Source of the DNA: DAOTVC01 sp034437215
GTDB lineage: Bacteria; Chloroflexota; Anaerolineae; B4-G1; SLSP01
Direction of reading: 5' to 3'
Length of the DNA stretch: 17,287 nucleotides
NCBI GenBank assembly: GCA_034437215.1
Contig: DAOTVC010000073.1
Location: 1 to 17,287, forward strand
The notes under the pieces were generated by a model. It saw nothing but the letters and a program-made list of their open reading frames with translations, was not told the origin of the DNA and made no database searches. The first letter of the stretch is position 1; each line of letters begins with the position of its first letter. The position numbers and the translations under genes were made by a program. Below are positions 6,671 to 12,408 of the stretch, one piece after another.

Positions 6671-6694
6671 CTTGCGTTCTTGGCGCCTTTGCGT
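6671..6694. repeat. Three imperfect 8-bp tandem units
   Basis: CTTGCGTT, CTTGGCGC and CTTTGCGT follow one another without gaps. Together with the MITE-like element and the stem-loop at 6734 this is what fills the 390-bp stretch 6402-6791; no gene was found there. Similar CTTTGCG runs are recalled from intergenic DNA of environmental bacteria, but this was not tested. Confidence 0.45.
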
Positions 6695-6733
6695 GAGTTT
6701 CGTGGTTCTTTCAGGAGAGCCAGAAATGATCTG

Positions 6734-6781
6734 GGCGCCGTGTGAGCTCCGTCCATCCAGGAGCCACACACGGCGCCTTTT
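6734..6781 (+). terminator. Long stem-loop followed by T4
   Basis: An 11-bp stem (GGCGCCGTGTG with CACACGGCGCC) plus an inner 5-bp stem (GCTCC/GGAGC) closes around a loop of about 9 bases, with TTTT at 6778-6781 on the plus strand. It lies 10 bp beyond the stop codon of the minus-strand small protein gene. The U-run favours plus-strand termination, but the position suggests it also ends the padR transcript from the other side. Confidence 0.6.
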
Positions 6782-6791
6782 CCGTTCTCTG

Positions 6792-7010
6792 CTACGTCAC
6801 GTTCCTCAGTTCGGCGATGTGTTCCTGCACCGCTTGCGCCTCCGCCTGCAATTCCTGGAGATACACTTCCAGGCGGGCTATGCGCTCCTCACGGGTGAGA
6901 AAGCGCCTTCTCATGCCGTGCCTCCCAACAGGTGTACTGCAGCCACAACCCCCGTGATCGCGAGGTTCACGACAACACTGATGTCCATGCCGACCGTGAT
7001 GCTGATCCAT
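6792..7010 (-). CDS. Small His/Cys-rich protein with C-terminal coiled coil
   Basis: A 72-residue protein starting MDQHHGRHGHQCC. The first half is rich in His and Cys (HH, H8, H10, C12, C13, H19, C22, C24, H31), a composition suited to binding soft or transition metals. The second half, FLTREERIARLEVYLQELQA onward to AEAQAVQEHIAELRNVT, is a charged heptad-like helix. Proteins of this two-part plan (His/Cys/Gly-rich head, F-x-T-x-EE-x-I-x-x-LE helix) are common unnamed companions of PadR regulators. The ATG follows the padR stop after one base and uses GGAGG inside the padR 3' end. An internal ATG (giving the last 40 residues) also has GGAGG in front, so a shorter form could be made. Function unknown; metal sensing or chaperoning is inference. 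Confidence 0.75.
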   Translation of the reverse strand: MDQHHGRHGHQCCREPRDHGGCGCSTPVGRHGMRRRFLTREERIARLEVYLQELQAEAQAVQEHIAELRNVT

Positions 7011-7011
7011 G

Positions 7012-7404
7012 CTATTCACCTCCCTCATCCTGTTTCTGAAAATGATCTTCGTACTCGTCCAAAAACCGCCCCAACTGTTCGCGAGTGTGACGGATCTTCC
7101 CTGCCCAGGCGTGCAGATGCTCCACGCCGGCATCCGTGATCTCATAGACGCGCCGGGCTGGGCCGCCGCCCTCCGTATCCCAGACGGAGCGCACCCAACC
7201 GTGTTCCTCGAAGTGTCGCAGCGTACGGTAGAGCGTGCTGGAATCCGGCGTGGGCAGCTGTTCCCGCTCCAACATCTCCAGCAGCTCGTACCCGTAAGCG
7301 CGCTGCTGCGCCAGCTGGAGCAACAGGCGTGGACGAATAAAGCCCTGCACCCCTCCACCCTGGCAGCGACAGCCGCGTTGCCCTTCTGACGGTTCGTGAA
7401 TCAT
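7012..7404 (-). CDS. PadR-family transcriptional regulator
   Basis: A 130-residue PadR-type repressor. The N-terminus MIHEPSEGQRGCRCQGGG contains a C-x-C, followed by the winged-helix core: IRPRLLLQLAQQRAYGYELL, EREQLPTPDSSTLYRTLRHFEEHGWV and the wing WDTEGGGPARRVYEITDAG. A C-terminal helix (HAWAGKIRHTREQLGRFLDEY) would make the dimer. PadR proteins usually repress efflux or detoxification genes in response to small ligands; here the Cys-rich head and the following His/Cys-rich protein hint at metal or redox input (inference). It is transcribed from the promoter at 7489-7461, divergent from the thioredoxin-CcdA gene. The start has only a purine-rich GAGAGAG in front. The ABC exporter downstream on the same strand is a possible target. 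Confidence 0.92.
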   Translation of the reverse strand: MIHEPSEGQRGCRCQGGGVQGFIRPRLLLQLAQQRAYGYELLEMLEREQLPTPDSSTLYRTLRHFEEHGWVRSVWDTEGGGPARRVYEITDAGVEHLHAWAGKIRHTREQLGRFLDEYEDHFQKQDEGGE

Positions 7405-7441
7405 AGTCTCTCTCTTGAAAGATAAGTATCAATATACATCT

Positions 7442-7451
7442 ATGTGCACAT
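7442..7451. promoter_or_regulatory. Palindrome in the padR leader, candidate PadR operator
   Basis: ATGTGCACAT is a perfect 10-bp palindrome 9 bases downstream of the padR -10 box, with partly symmetric AGAT/ATCT flanks. PadR operators commonly consist of ATGT/ACAT half-sites, though usually with a wider spacer. Autoregulation through this site is inference. Confidence 0.45.
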
Positions 7452-7460
7452 TGCAGATAT

Positions 7461-7489
7461 ATGATAGCACACCCAGATTCAACTGTCAA
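7461..7489 (-). promoter_or_regulatory. Sigma-70-type promoter for padR
   Basis: On the minus strand a perfect TTGACA (7489-7484) is followed after 17 bases by TATCAT (7466-7461), one base off consensus. It is back to back with the plus-strand promoter at 7504, the two -35 boxes being 14 bp apart. Confidence 0.8.
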
Positions 7490-7503
7490 GAACTTACCTC
7501 TCC

Positions 7504-7531
7504 TTGACAAATCATCGAAGCCCACTATAAT
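7504..7531 (+). promoter_or_regulatory. Sigma-70-type promoter for the Trx-Trx-CcdA gene
   Basis: Perfect TTGACA (7504-7509) and perfect TATAAT (7526-7531) with a 16-bp spacer, the same spacing as in the arsR promoter. The leader to the ATG at 7644 is about 105 bases. Confidence 0.88.
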
Positions 7532-7534
7532 CAC

Positions 7535-7550
7535 ATTCGGTAAAGTGAAT
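7535..7550 (+). promoter_or_regulatory. Second ArsR-type operator
   Basis: ATTCGGTAAAGTGAAT starts 3 bases after the -10 box and differs at only two adjacent positions from ATTCGTAAAAGTGAAT of the arsR promoter, where it starts 4 bases after the -10 box. Same ATTC/GAAT half-sites, same 8-base spacer and same placement make it very likely that one ArsR protein controls both promoters. Binding itself is inferred. Confidence 0.78.
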
Positions 7551-7590
7551 GCGGTGCAGGCAATACCTGTATCGATAGAGCTCTACTGGG

Positions 7591-7607
7591 GGGCGGCTTG
7601 ACCGCCC
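7591..7607 (+). other. 5' leader hairpin
   Basis: GGGCGG and CCGCCC pair around a 5-base loop (CTTGA) in the leader of the Trx-Trx-CcdA gene, 36 bases before its ATG. There is no U-run, so it is not an intrinsic terminator. It may only stabilise the 5' end. Confidence 0.4.
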
Positions 7608-7643
7608 TCAGCGCCTGAAAGAGGATACTCCGGGAAGGAATAC

Positions 7644-9407
7644 ATGCATTTTACTAAATTCAGAACACTCTCCATCTGGACTTTGTTGCTAGTAGTGAGC
7701 AGTCTGGTGCTGACCGTAACCGGCGCCGGCGCCGCTCCACCTCAGCAGGAGGCGGAGCCCGTCGTGCTCTACTTCTTCTGGGGCGAAGCCTGCCCTCACT
7801 GCGCTCAACAGAAGCCCTTCCTGGACGAATTGGGTGAACGCTACCCCAACCTGGAGGTCCGTTCCTACGAGATCTACCACGTCGAGGAGAATCGCGAGCT
7901 CTTCCTGGAAATGGCCGCCACCGTGGGCTTCGAGGCGCGGGCCGTGCCCACCACGATCGTCGGCGAGCGCCACTGGGTCGGCTACTCGGAGGAGATCGCG
8001 CAGGAGATTGAAGCGCAGGTAGCGGCCTGTAGCGCCTCGGGCTGCCCGGATGCCGGAGCGGGGTTTCTGCCCGAAAGCGCCCCTCCCACACCGGTGCCCG
8101 CGCCCCCGTTGCAGCAGGGGGAGGCGGAGCCCGTCGTGCTCTACTTCTTCTGGGGCGAAGGCTGCCCTCACTGCGCTCAACAGAAACCCTTCCTGGACGA
8201 ATTGGGTGAACGTTATCCCAACCTGGAGGTGCGTTCCTACGAGATCTACCGCGTCGAGGAGAATCGTGAGCTCTTCCTGGAAATGGCCGCCACCGTGGGC
8301 TTCGAGGCGCGGGCCGTGCCGACGACCATCGTCGGCGAGCGCCACTGGGTCGGCTATTCGGAGGAGATCGCACGCGAGATTGAAGCGCAGGTAGCGGCCT
8401 GTAGCGCCTCGGGCTGCCCGGATGCCGGGGCAGGTCTCGCTGCGGTCAGCGCCACGCCGACCCCCGCGCCGCCCCCACCGGCCCCTGAAGAACCCGGCAC
8501 CTCTCCCGAGACCTCCGGTGTGGAGACCCCGGAGGACCTGCTGACCCTGCCCCTCATCGGCACCATCGATCTGGGGGCGCAATCGGTGGTCGTGAGCACG
8601 GCCATCATCGCCTTCGTGGACGGCTTCAATCCCTGCTCGCTGTGGGTGCTCTCCATCCTCATCTCGCTGACGCTGCGGACCGGCTCGCGCAAGAAGGTCT
8701 TCGTCACCGGCTTCACCTTCCTCTCCGTGACCTCGCTGATCTACGGCCTGTTCATCGCCGGTCTCTTCACCATCTTCAGTTTTGTCAGCTTCATGGGCTG
8801 GATTCAGGTCGTGGTGGCCCTGCTGGCCCTGCTCTTCGCGGCGGTGAATATCAAGGACTACTTCTGGTACAAGGAGGGGCTCTCGTTCACCATCTCCGAC
8901 GAGAAGAAGCCCGGGTTGTACAAGCAGATGCGTAAGGTGATGAGCGCTGAATCCTTGTGGGCCATGCTCACCACCACGGTAGTCATGGCGGTGGGCATCG
9001 CCCTGGTCGAGCTGCCCTGTACCGCGGGCTTTCCCGTCATCTGGACCAATCTCCTTGCCGCGCAAGGGGTAGAGCAGGTCACCTTTGTACTGCTGTTGCT
9101 GCTCTACATGCTCATCTACCTGCTCGACGAACTGGCCGTGTTCCTTATCGCGGTCCTCACCCTGCGATCCAGCAAGATGGAGGAGAAGCACGGGCGCGTC
9201 CTCAAGCTCATCGGCGGCATGCTCATGTTGACGCTGGCGGCGGTGATGCTCATCGACCCGGTCCTGATGAACAACGTGAGCTCCACCCTGATCATCTTCG
9301 CGGTAGCCTTTGGCGTCTCCATGCTGGTGCTACTGCTGCACCGTAAGGTGCTGCCGCACTTCGGCATCTACATCGGCACAGAGTTGGAGGCGAGCGGCAG
9401 CAAGTAG
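7644..9407 (+). CDS. Exported tandem-thioredoxin protein fused to a CcdA/DsbD-like membrane domain
   Basis: A 587-residue protein. Residues 1-31 form a signal or anchor sequence. Two thioredoxin-fold domains follow (about 36-140 and 160-264), each with a CPHC active site (C50/C53, C174/C177), a cis-proline (P102, P226) and a second cysteine pair (C129/C134, C253/C258). A Pro/Thr-rich linker (265-300) leads to a membrane domain of about seven helices with DsbD/CcdA-type cysteines C331 (DGFNPCSLW) and C459 (VELPCTAGFP). Known for the family: such membrane domains carry electrons from cytoplasmic thioredoxin to an outside thioredoxin domain, here within one chain. The two thioredoxin domains differ by only three residues in 105. 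AAGGAA precedes the ATG. The ArsR-type operator in its promoter ties it to the left-hand operon. The DsbD gamma/alpha order is reversed and no DsbD immunoglobulin-like domain is present. Confidence 0.92.
   Translation: MHFTKFRTLSIWTLLLVVSSLVLTVTGAGAAPPQQEAEPVVLYFFWGEACPHCAQQKPFLDELGERYPNLEVRSYEIYHVEENRELFLEMAATVGFEARAVPTTIVGERHWVGYSEEIAQEIEAQVAACSASGCPDAGAGFLPESAPPTPVPAPPLQQGEAEPVVLYFFWGEGCPHCAQQKPFLDELGERYPNLEVRSYEIYRVEENRELFLEMAATVGFEARAVPTTIVGERHWVGYSEEIAREIEAQVAACSASGCPDAGAGLAAVSATPTPAPPPPAPEEPGTSPETSGVETPEDLLTLPLIGTIDLGAQSVVVSTAIIAFVDGFNPCSLWVLSILISLTLRTGSRKKVFVTGFTFLSVTSLIYGLFIAGLFTIFSFVSFMGWIQVVVALLALLFAAVNIKDYFWYKEGLSFTISDEKKPGLYKQMRKVMSAESLWAMLTTTVVMAVGIALVELPCTAGFPVIWTNLLAAQGVEQVTFVLLLLLYMLIYLLDELAVFLIAVLTLRSSKMEEKHGRVLKLIGGMLMLTLAAVMLIDPVLMNNVSSTLIIFAVAFGVSMLVLLLHRKVLPHFGIYIGTELEASGSK
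7749..8434 (+). repeat. Direct duplication of the thioredoxin domain (7749-8062 and 8121-8434)
   Basis: Two 314-bp copies are offset by 372 bp. By eye about 16 bases differ, nearly all at third codon positions, leaving three amino-acid changes (A/G before the CPHC, H/R in YHVEEN, Q/R in IAQEIE). The copies are separated by a Pro-rich linker. This is either a recent duplication under purifying selection or copies kept alike by gene conversion. Confidence 0.92.
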
Positions 9408-9424
9408 TCGGGCCTGCAGCATCC

Positions 9425-9822
9425 CTCAAGATCGCTGCGGTCCTACGTACCGACGTCAGTGTACTGCGACCACTACTCTCTGGTGGCCCTCGACGGCGCC
9501 CGCGTTCTCACGTGCGCGGAGCGCCACTACCCCCAGTGCCTGGCCCGCACTCACCACAGCCCCATGACCGACTATCACCCCGTGCCGGAAGCCAAGATCG
9601 TCGCCCCTCGGACTGGACCCTCTCCCTGGTGGCGAGCTTCGTCGAAAATCCCGGAGTGCAGCCCCCCAAACAAGACTGTGAACCCGGGCCTGCTCTCGCC
9701 TGCTGCACCGTCTGAAGGAACCCTTACCCCTCTGCTTGATCTGGGATGGCCCGGATGCGGGTGGCCCCATCTTCGCCCTCTGTGAACGCTATCAGTGGCA
9801 GTATGCGATCGTCCTCCAATAG
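9425..9822 (+). pseudogene. Degenerate transposase fragment
   Basis: Pieces of one protein appear successively in different plus-strand frames: LKIAAVLRTDVSV (from 9425), YCDHYSLVALDGARVLTCAE to EAKIVA (from 9462), LSLVASFVENPGVQPPKQDC (from about 9622) and LKEPLPLCLIWDGPDAGGPI onward to ALCERYQWQYAIVLQ with a TAG at 9820. At least three frameshifts separate them. The arrangement D(G)A ... PEAKIV ... D(G)xxAGGPIFALC resembles a DDE-type transposase core; I recognise the pattern but not the IS family. No terminal inverted repeats were found. This accounts for the 462-bp stretch 9408-9869, in which no intact gene was seen. Confidence 0.65.
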
Positions 9823-9869
9823 GTTACCCAGTTCACTATTTCTCCGTGCTGCATGTGCGGAAAAACGTC

Positions 9870-9898
9870 TTGACAGTGCGACAAATAGCGGCTATAAT
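9870..9898 (+). promoter_or_regulatory. Consensus promoter of the xre-Wadjet operon
   Basis: Perfect TTGACA (9870-9875) and TATAAT (9893-9898) with an ideal 17-bp spacer, 36 bases before the ATG chosen for the XRE gene. Transcription should begin near 9905. No other promoter of this quality was seen up to jetD, so it probably drives all five genes. Confidence 0.88.
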
Positions 9899-9911
9899 GA
9901 GCCCAATGATT

Positions 9912-9923
9912 GAACATGCGTTC
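9912..9923. promoter_or_regulatory. GAAC-N4-GTTC dyad, candidate repressor site (LexA-like)
   Basis: GAACATGCGTTC is a 4-4-4 dyad at about +7 to +18 of the predicted transcript, a position that would block initiation. It fits the core GAAC-RNRY-GTTY of the SOS box of Bacillus and other Gram-positive bacteria. The flanking bases (T/T) do not match the full C/C box. The neighbouring XRE protein is the other candidate binder. Assignment is inference. Confidence 0.45.
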
Positions 9924-9933
9924 TATTTGTCCC

Positions 9934-10167
9934 ATGATAAAGACTGAAGGAACCCTCACCGTACTGCTAGGCAAGCGCCAGGTGGCGACCGGTGAGCGCT
10001 GGTCTCTGCGCCGTCTGGCCCAGGTGGCGGGCGTTCCCAAGGATCTCGTCTACCGGCTCGACGGTGGCACCGCACGGTACGTGGAACTGGAAGCACTGGC
10101 GCGGTTGTGCGACGTGCTGCTCTGTCGCCCCGGGGAGATTCTGAGGTGGAGCGAGGAGCCGGAATGA
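9934..10167 (+). CDS. XRE/Cro-type small DNA-binding protein
   Basis: A 77-residue protein from the ATG at 9934. In-frame alternatives are ATG 9916 and TTG 9910, which would fall within the GAAC/GTTC dyad; none has a clear Shine-Dalgarno sequence. The helix-turn-helix is about residues 24-45, SLRRLAQVAGVPKDLVYRLD, followed by YVELEALARLCDVLLCRPGEIL, the standard ending of compact Cro/C1-type (HTH_26-like) regulators. It is the first gene after the consensus promoter and its TGA overlaps the jetA ATG (ATGA), so it is made together with the Wadjet proteins. The likely role is autoregulation of the defence operon, which would limit expression of a DNA-cleaving complex. XRE genes are not among the four core Jet components. 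Two cysteines (LCDVLLC) are present. Confidence 0.82.
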   Translation: MIKTEGTLTVLLGKRQVATGERWSLRRLAQVAGVPKDLVYRLDGGTARYVELEALARLCDVLLCRPGEILRWSEEPE

Positions 10168-11597
10168 GTCCCCACACAGCGCGTAATCCCTTCGACGTCC
10201 TGCCGCCCACCCTCTTCAATCTCCTGGGATCGGGCGGTCACCAGCGACACTACATGGCCATCCTCCTGCGGATCTACGAACTGGCGGAGTTCAACCGCTT
10301 TGGTTTGACGCGCGAGGTCGTGATAGCGGAGATCCTGGATTACGTGAGCGGGGAGGGCGCCGACGCCCTCATCTCTGAGGACGAACCGGAGCCGGGCGAT
10401 TCCGAGAGCCCGAGCACGAGCGACGCCAGAATCTACGCCAGCGGGGTCCTGCGCCGTCTCATCGAGACGGGCTGGTTGGAGCGGGAGCAGTCGGCCGACT
10501 ACACCGAGTACATCATCCTGCCCGACTACGCCTTCACTCTCCTGGAGGCCCTGCGCGCCATCCAGGAGCAGAAGCCCAAGGAGTACACGGGCCAGCTCTA
10601 CACGGCCCACCAGCTCCTCACCAGCGAGAACGAGGACTTCTCCCCCGCCCTGGCTCTGACCCAGGCCTACGAGAACGTCCGCCAGTTGATCCGCGGGCTC
10701 AACGAGCTCAACCAGAACATCCGGCGCTACACCGAGCGGGTGACGCGGGACAAGGAGGTGCCGGAGCTCCTGCGCCTCCAATACGAGGACTACGCGCAGA
10801 TCCTCGGCCCTGCCTACCATGCGCTCAAGACGGCGGATCACGTCTCCCGCTACCGGCGCGACATCGTGGTGCGCCTCCAGGGCTGGGAGCTCGACGAAGC
10901 GTGGCTCAACGCCGCCGCCAACGAGTTAGCCACCCAGGGGCGCCTCTCCCCGGCTCAGGCCGCCGACGAGATCCAGCACTACCTGCGGTTTATCGTCACC
11001 CAGCTGGAGAGCCTCGACCCCCTCCTCGCGGAGATCGATCAGCGCCACGCCCAATACCTCCGCACCTCCCTGCGCCAGATCCGCTACCAGCTCGTGGGGG
11101 CCGACGGCGGCTTCAAGGACCGGTTGGCCCTCCTCGCCAAGGGGCTCGCGGCGCTGCTCGACACGGACCGGACTCTCTTGCCTGCAGAGGCGCCCGTCTT
11201 CCACGCCGCACCCCTGCGCCATCCCGAAAGCCGCAGCCTCTACACACCGCCCCGCCGCCGCGCGCCCTTCGAACCGGCGCCCGTAGACAAGAGGGTGCTC
11301 GATCCGGCAACCGTGCGCGCCCTGCGCGCCGAGACCCTGGAGGCGCTGGGACAGGTCATCACGCCCGCCAAGATCCAGCAGTTCGTCGCGGGCCTCTTCA
11401 ACGGGCACCCCACCCTTCACGTGAGCGAGCTGCCCCCCGGCACCTTCGCCGATCCCGACAATCTTCCCTGGCTCATCTACACCATCGCCTACGGCAATCA
11501 TCCGGAGGTCCGCTACGACGTCGAACCGTTGCCGGGAGAGGCCGTTGACCTGGGCCCGGTCCGCGTGAAGCCCTTCCAACTCGTGAAGCGCGGGTGA
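10164..11597 (+). CDS. jetA: Wadjet protein JetA (kleisin-like, MukF-type)
   Basis: The ATG at 10164 overlaps the XRE stop and is preceded by GAGGAG; the frame opens earlier (10107) only inside the XRE gene. The 477-residue product starts MSPHTARNPFDVLPPTLFNL, the typical JetA opening. A winged-helix-like N-terminal part (about 1-125, with VLRRLIETGWLERE) is followed by a long helical middle (140-340: coiled segments such as YENVRQLIRGLNELNQNIRR) and a C-terminal small domain (about 385-477). Known for the system: JetA is the kleisin that bridges the heads of the JetC dimer and holds JetB, forming an SMC complex that loop-extrudes and restrains plasmid DNA. Identification rests on the sequence style plus the JetB-JetC-JetD order behind it. 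I do not assign a Wadjet subtype. Confidence 0.88.
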   Translation: MSPHTARNPFDVLPPTLFNLLGSGGHQRHYMAILLRIYELAEFNRFGLTREVVIAEILDYVSGEGADALISEDEPEPGDSESPSTSDARIYASGVLRRLIETGWLEREQSADYTEYIILPDYAFTLLEALRAIQEQKPKEYTGQLYTAHQLLTSENEDFSPALALTQAYENVRQLIRGLNELNQNIRRYTERVTRDKEVPELLRLQYEDYAQILGPAYHALKTADHVSRYRRDIVVRLQGWELDEAWLNAAANELATQGRLSPAQAADEIQHYLRFIVTQLESLDPLLAEIDQRHAQYLRTSLRQIRYQLVGADGGFKDRLALLAKGLAALLDTDRTLLPAEAPVFHAAPLRHPESRSLYTPPRRRAPFEPAPVDKRVLDPATVRALRAETLEALGQVITPAKIQQFVAGLFNGHPTLHVSELPPGTFADPDNLPWLIYTIAYGNHPEVRYDVEPLPGEAVDLGPVRVKPFQLVKRG

Positions 11598-11631
11598 TCC
11601 GGTTGCGTATTCAACAGCCAAGGAGTGTACG

Positions 11632-12279
11632 TTGCTCAATCTAGAGACCTTGTGGGAAGCGACCGATCTGCCGGAGAAGACGACCCGCGAGATCCCGCGG
11701 GTGATGAACCGCCTGCTGGGCGGAACCTTTCTCTATCAGGATCAGGAGAGCGATAAGGACGACTACTACCTTGTCCATCGCCACCGCCAGCTCTTCACCA
11801 CCCTCTGCGCGGCGTCGGGCTTCAGCCTCGTTCACGACGACTACCACCGCATCTTCCAGGTCGTCTCTGACTACGGCTACTGCCGCAAGCGTTACAAACT
11901 GGACGAGTCCCTGATGATCGTCGTCCTGCGCAAGCTCTACGAGGAGCAGTCCGAACATCTCAGCCTGGCGAAAGACCCGGTGGTGACCGTGGGTGAGGTG
12001 CGGGAGGAGTTCCGGACCATCACGGGCAAGGAGCGCGACCTGGGCATCGGGCAGTACGACGCCATCATGCGGCGCCTGCGGCGTCTCGGGCTGGTGGACG
12101 CGGTGGACGGGCGTTCCATCGAAGTACGCGACAGCGAAGCACGTCTGCGCCTGCGCGGCTCCATCAAGATGATCCTGCCCGTCCAGACGGCGGAGGAGAT
12201 GGAGGCCTGGATACGGCGGTACCGGGTGGAGGAGGGAGATGGAGATGTGGAGGACGACGATGAATTGGACGACGAATAA
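11632..12279 (+). CDS. jetB: Wadjet protein JetB (KITE-like, DUF4194)
   Basis: Starts with TTG at 11632, supported by AAGGAG 7 bases upstream. The 215-residue protein contains the DUF4194/MukE-like core: YYLVHRHRQLFTTLCAASGF, then YGYCRKRYKLDESLMIVVLR and KLYEEQ, then a second winged-helix part (about 120-170, QYDAIMRRLRRLGLVDAVDG). The last 15 residues are almost all acidic (EEGDGDVEDDDELDDE). Known role: dimers of this tandem winged-helix subunit bind the JetA kleisin and help DNA gating. It lies 34 bp after jetA; that short gap includes a small GTTG/CAAC hairpin. The rare TTG start may lower its output relative to jetA. Confidence 0.9.
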   Translation: MLNLETLWEATDLPEKTTREIPRVMNRLLGGTFLYQDQESDKDDYYLVHRHRQLFTTLCAASGFSLVHDDYHRIFQVVSDYGYCRKRYKLDESLMIVVLRKLYEEQSEHLSLAKDPVVTVGEVREEFRTITGKERDLGIGQYDAIMRRLRRLGLVDAVDGRSIEVRDSEARLRLRGSIKMILPVQTAEEMEAWIRRYRVEEGDGDVEDDDELDDE

Positions 12280-12280
12280 C

Positions 12281-12390
12281 TACTGCGTGTTCCGTATTGC
12301 GTATCTGTTGATCCCTATTGTGAGGGTCCTCGGTAGGCAAAGCGCGTCCTCTCCAAGGCGAGACAAATACGAAATACGCAATACGGAATA
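12281..12390. repeat. Inverted-repeat sequence in the jetB-jetC gap
   Basis: TTCCGTATTGCGTAT (12290-12304) is exactly inverted at 12374-12388, with a 69-bp spacer. It fills nearly the whole 129-bp gap, from just after the jetB stop to just before the jetC Shine-Dalgarno sequence. TACTGCGTGTTCCG (12281-12294) recurs with one mismatch at 15717-15730 in the jetC-jetD gap. No flanking target duplication was found. Confidence 0.75.
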
Positions 12391-12408
12391 GGAACCAGGA
12401 GTCCTTCC

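Noticed and set aside
6931..7008. 25-codon hydrophobic ORF (starts MDISVVVNLAITG) overlapping the small His/Cys protein gene in another frame
   Set aside because: It ends ATGA on the internal ATG of the His/Cys gene and could be coupled, but the longer frame with the His/Cys head and a coupled start after padR is the better explanation.
7689..9191. 500-codon minus-strand frame opposite the tandem-thioredoxin gene
   Set aside because: His/Gly/Glu-rich shadow with the same internal repeat as the real gene; no domain.
10926..11639. 237-codon minus-strand frame opposite jetA/jetB
   Set aside because: No start signal or domain; antiparallel to two well-supported genes.
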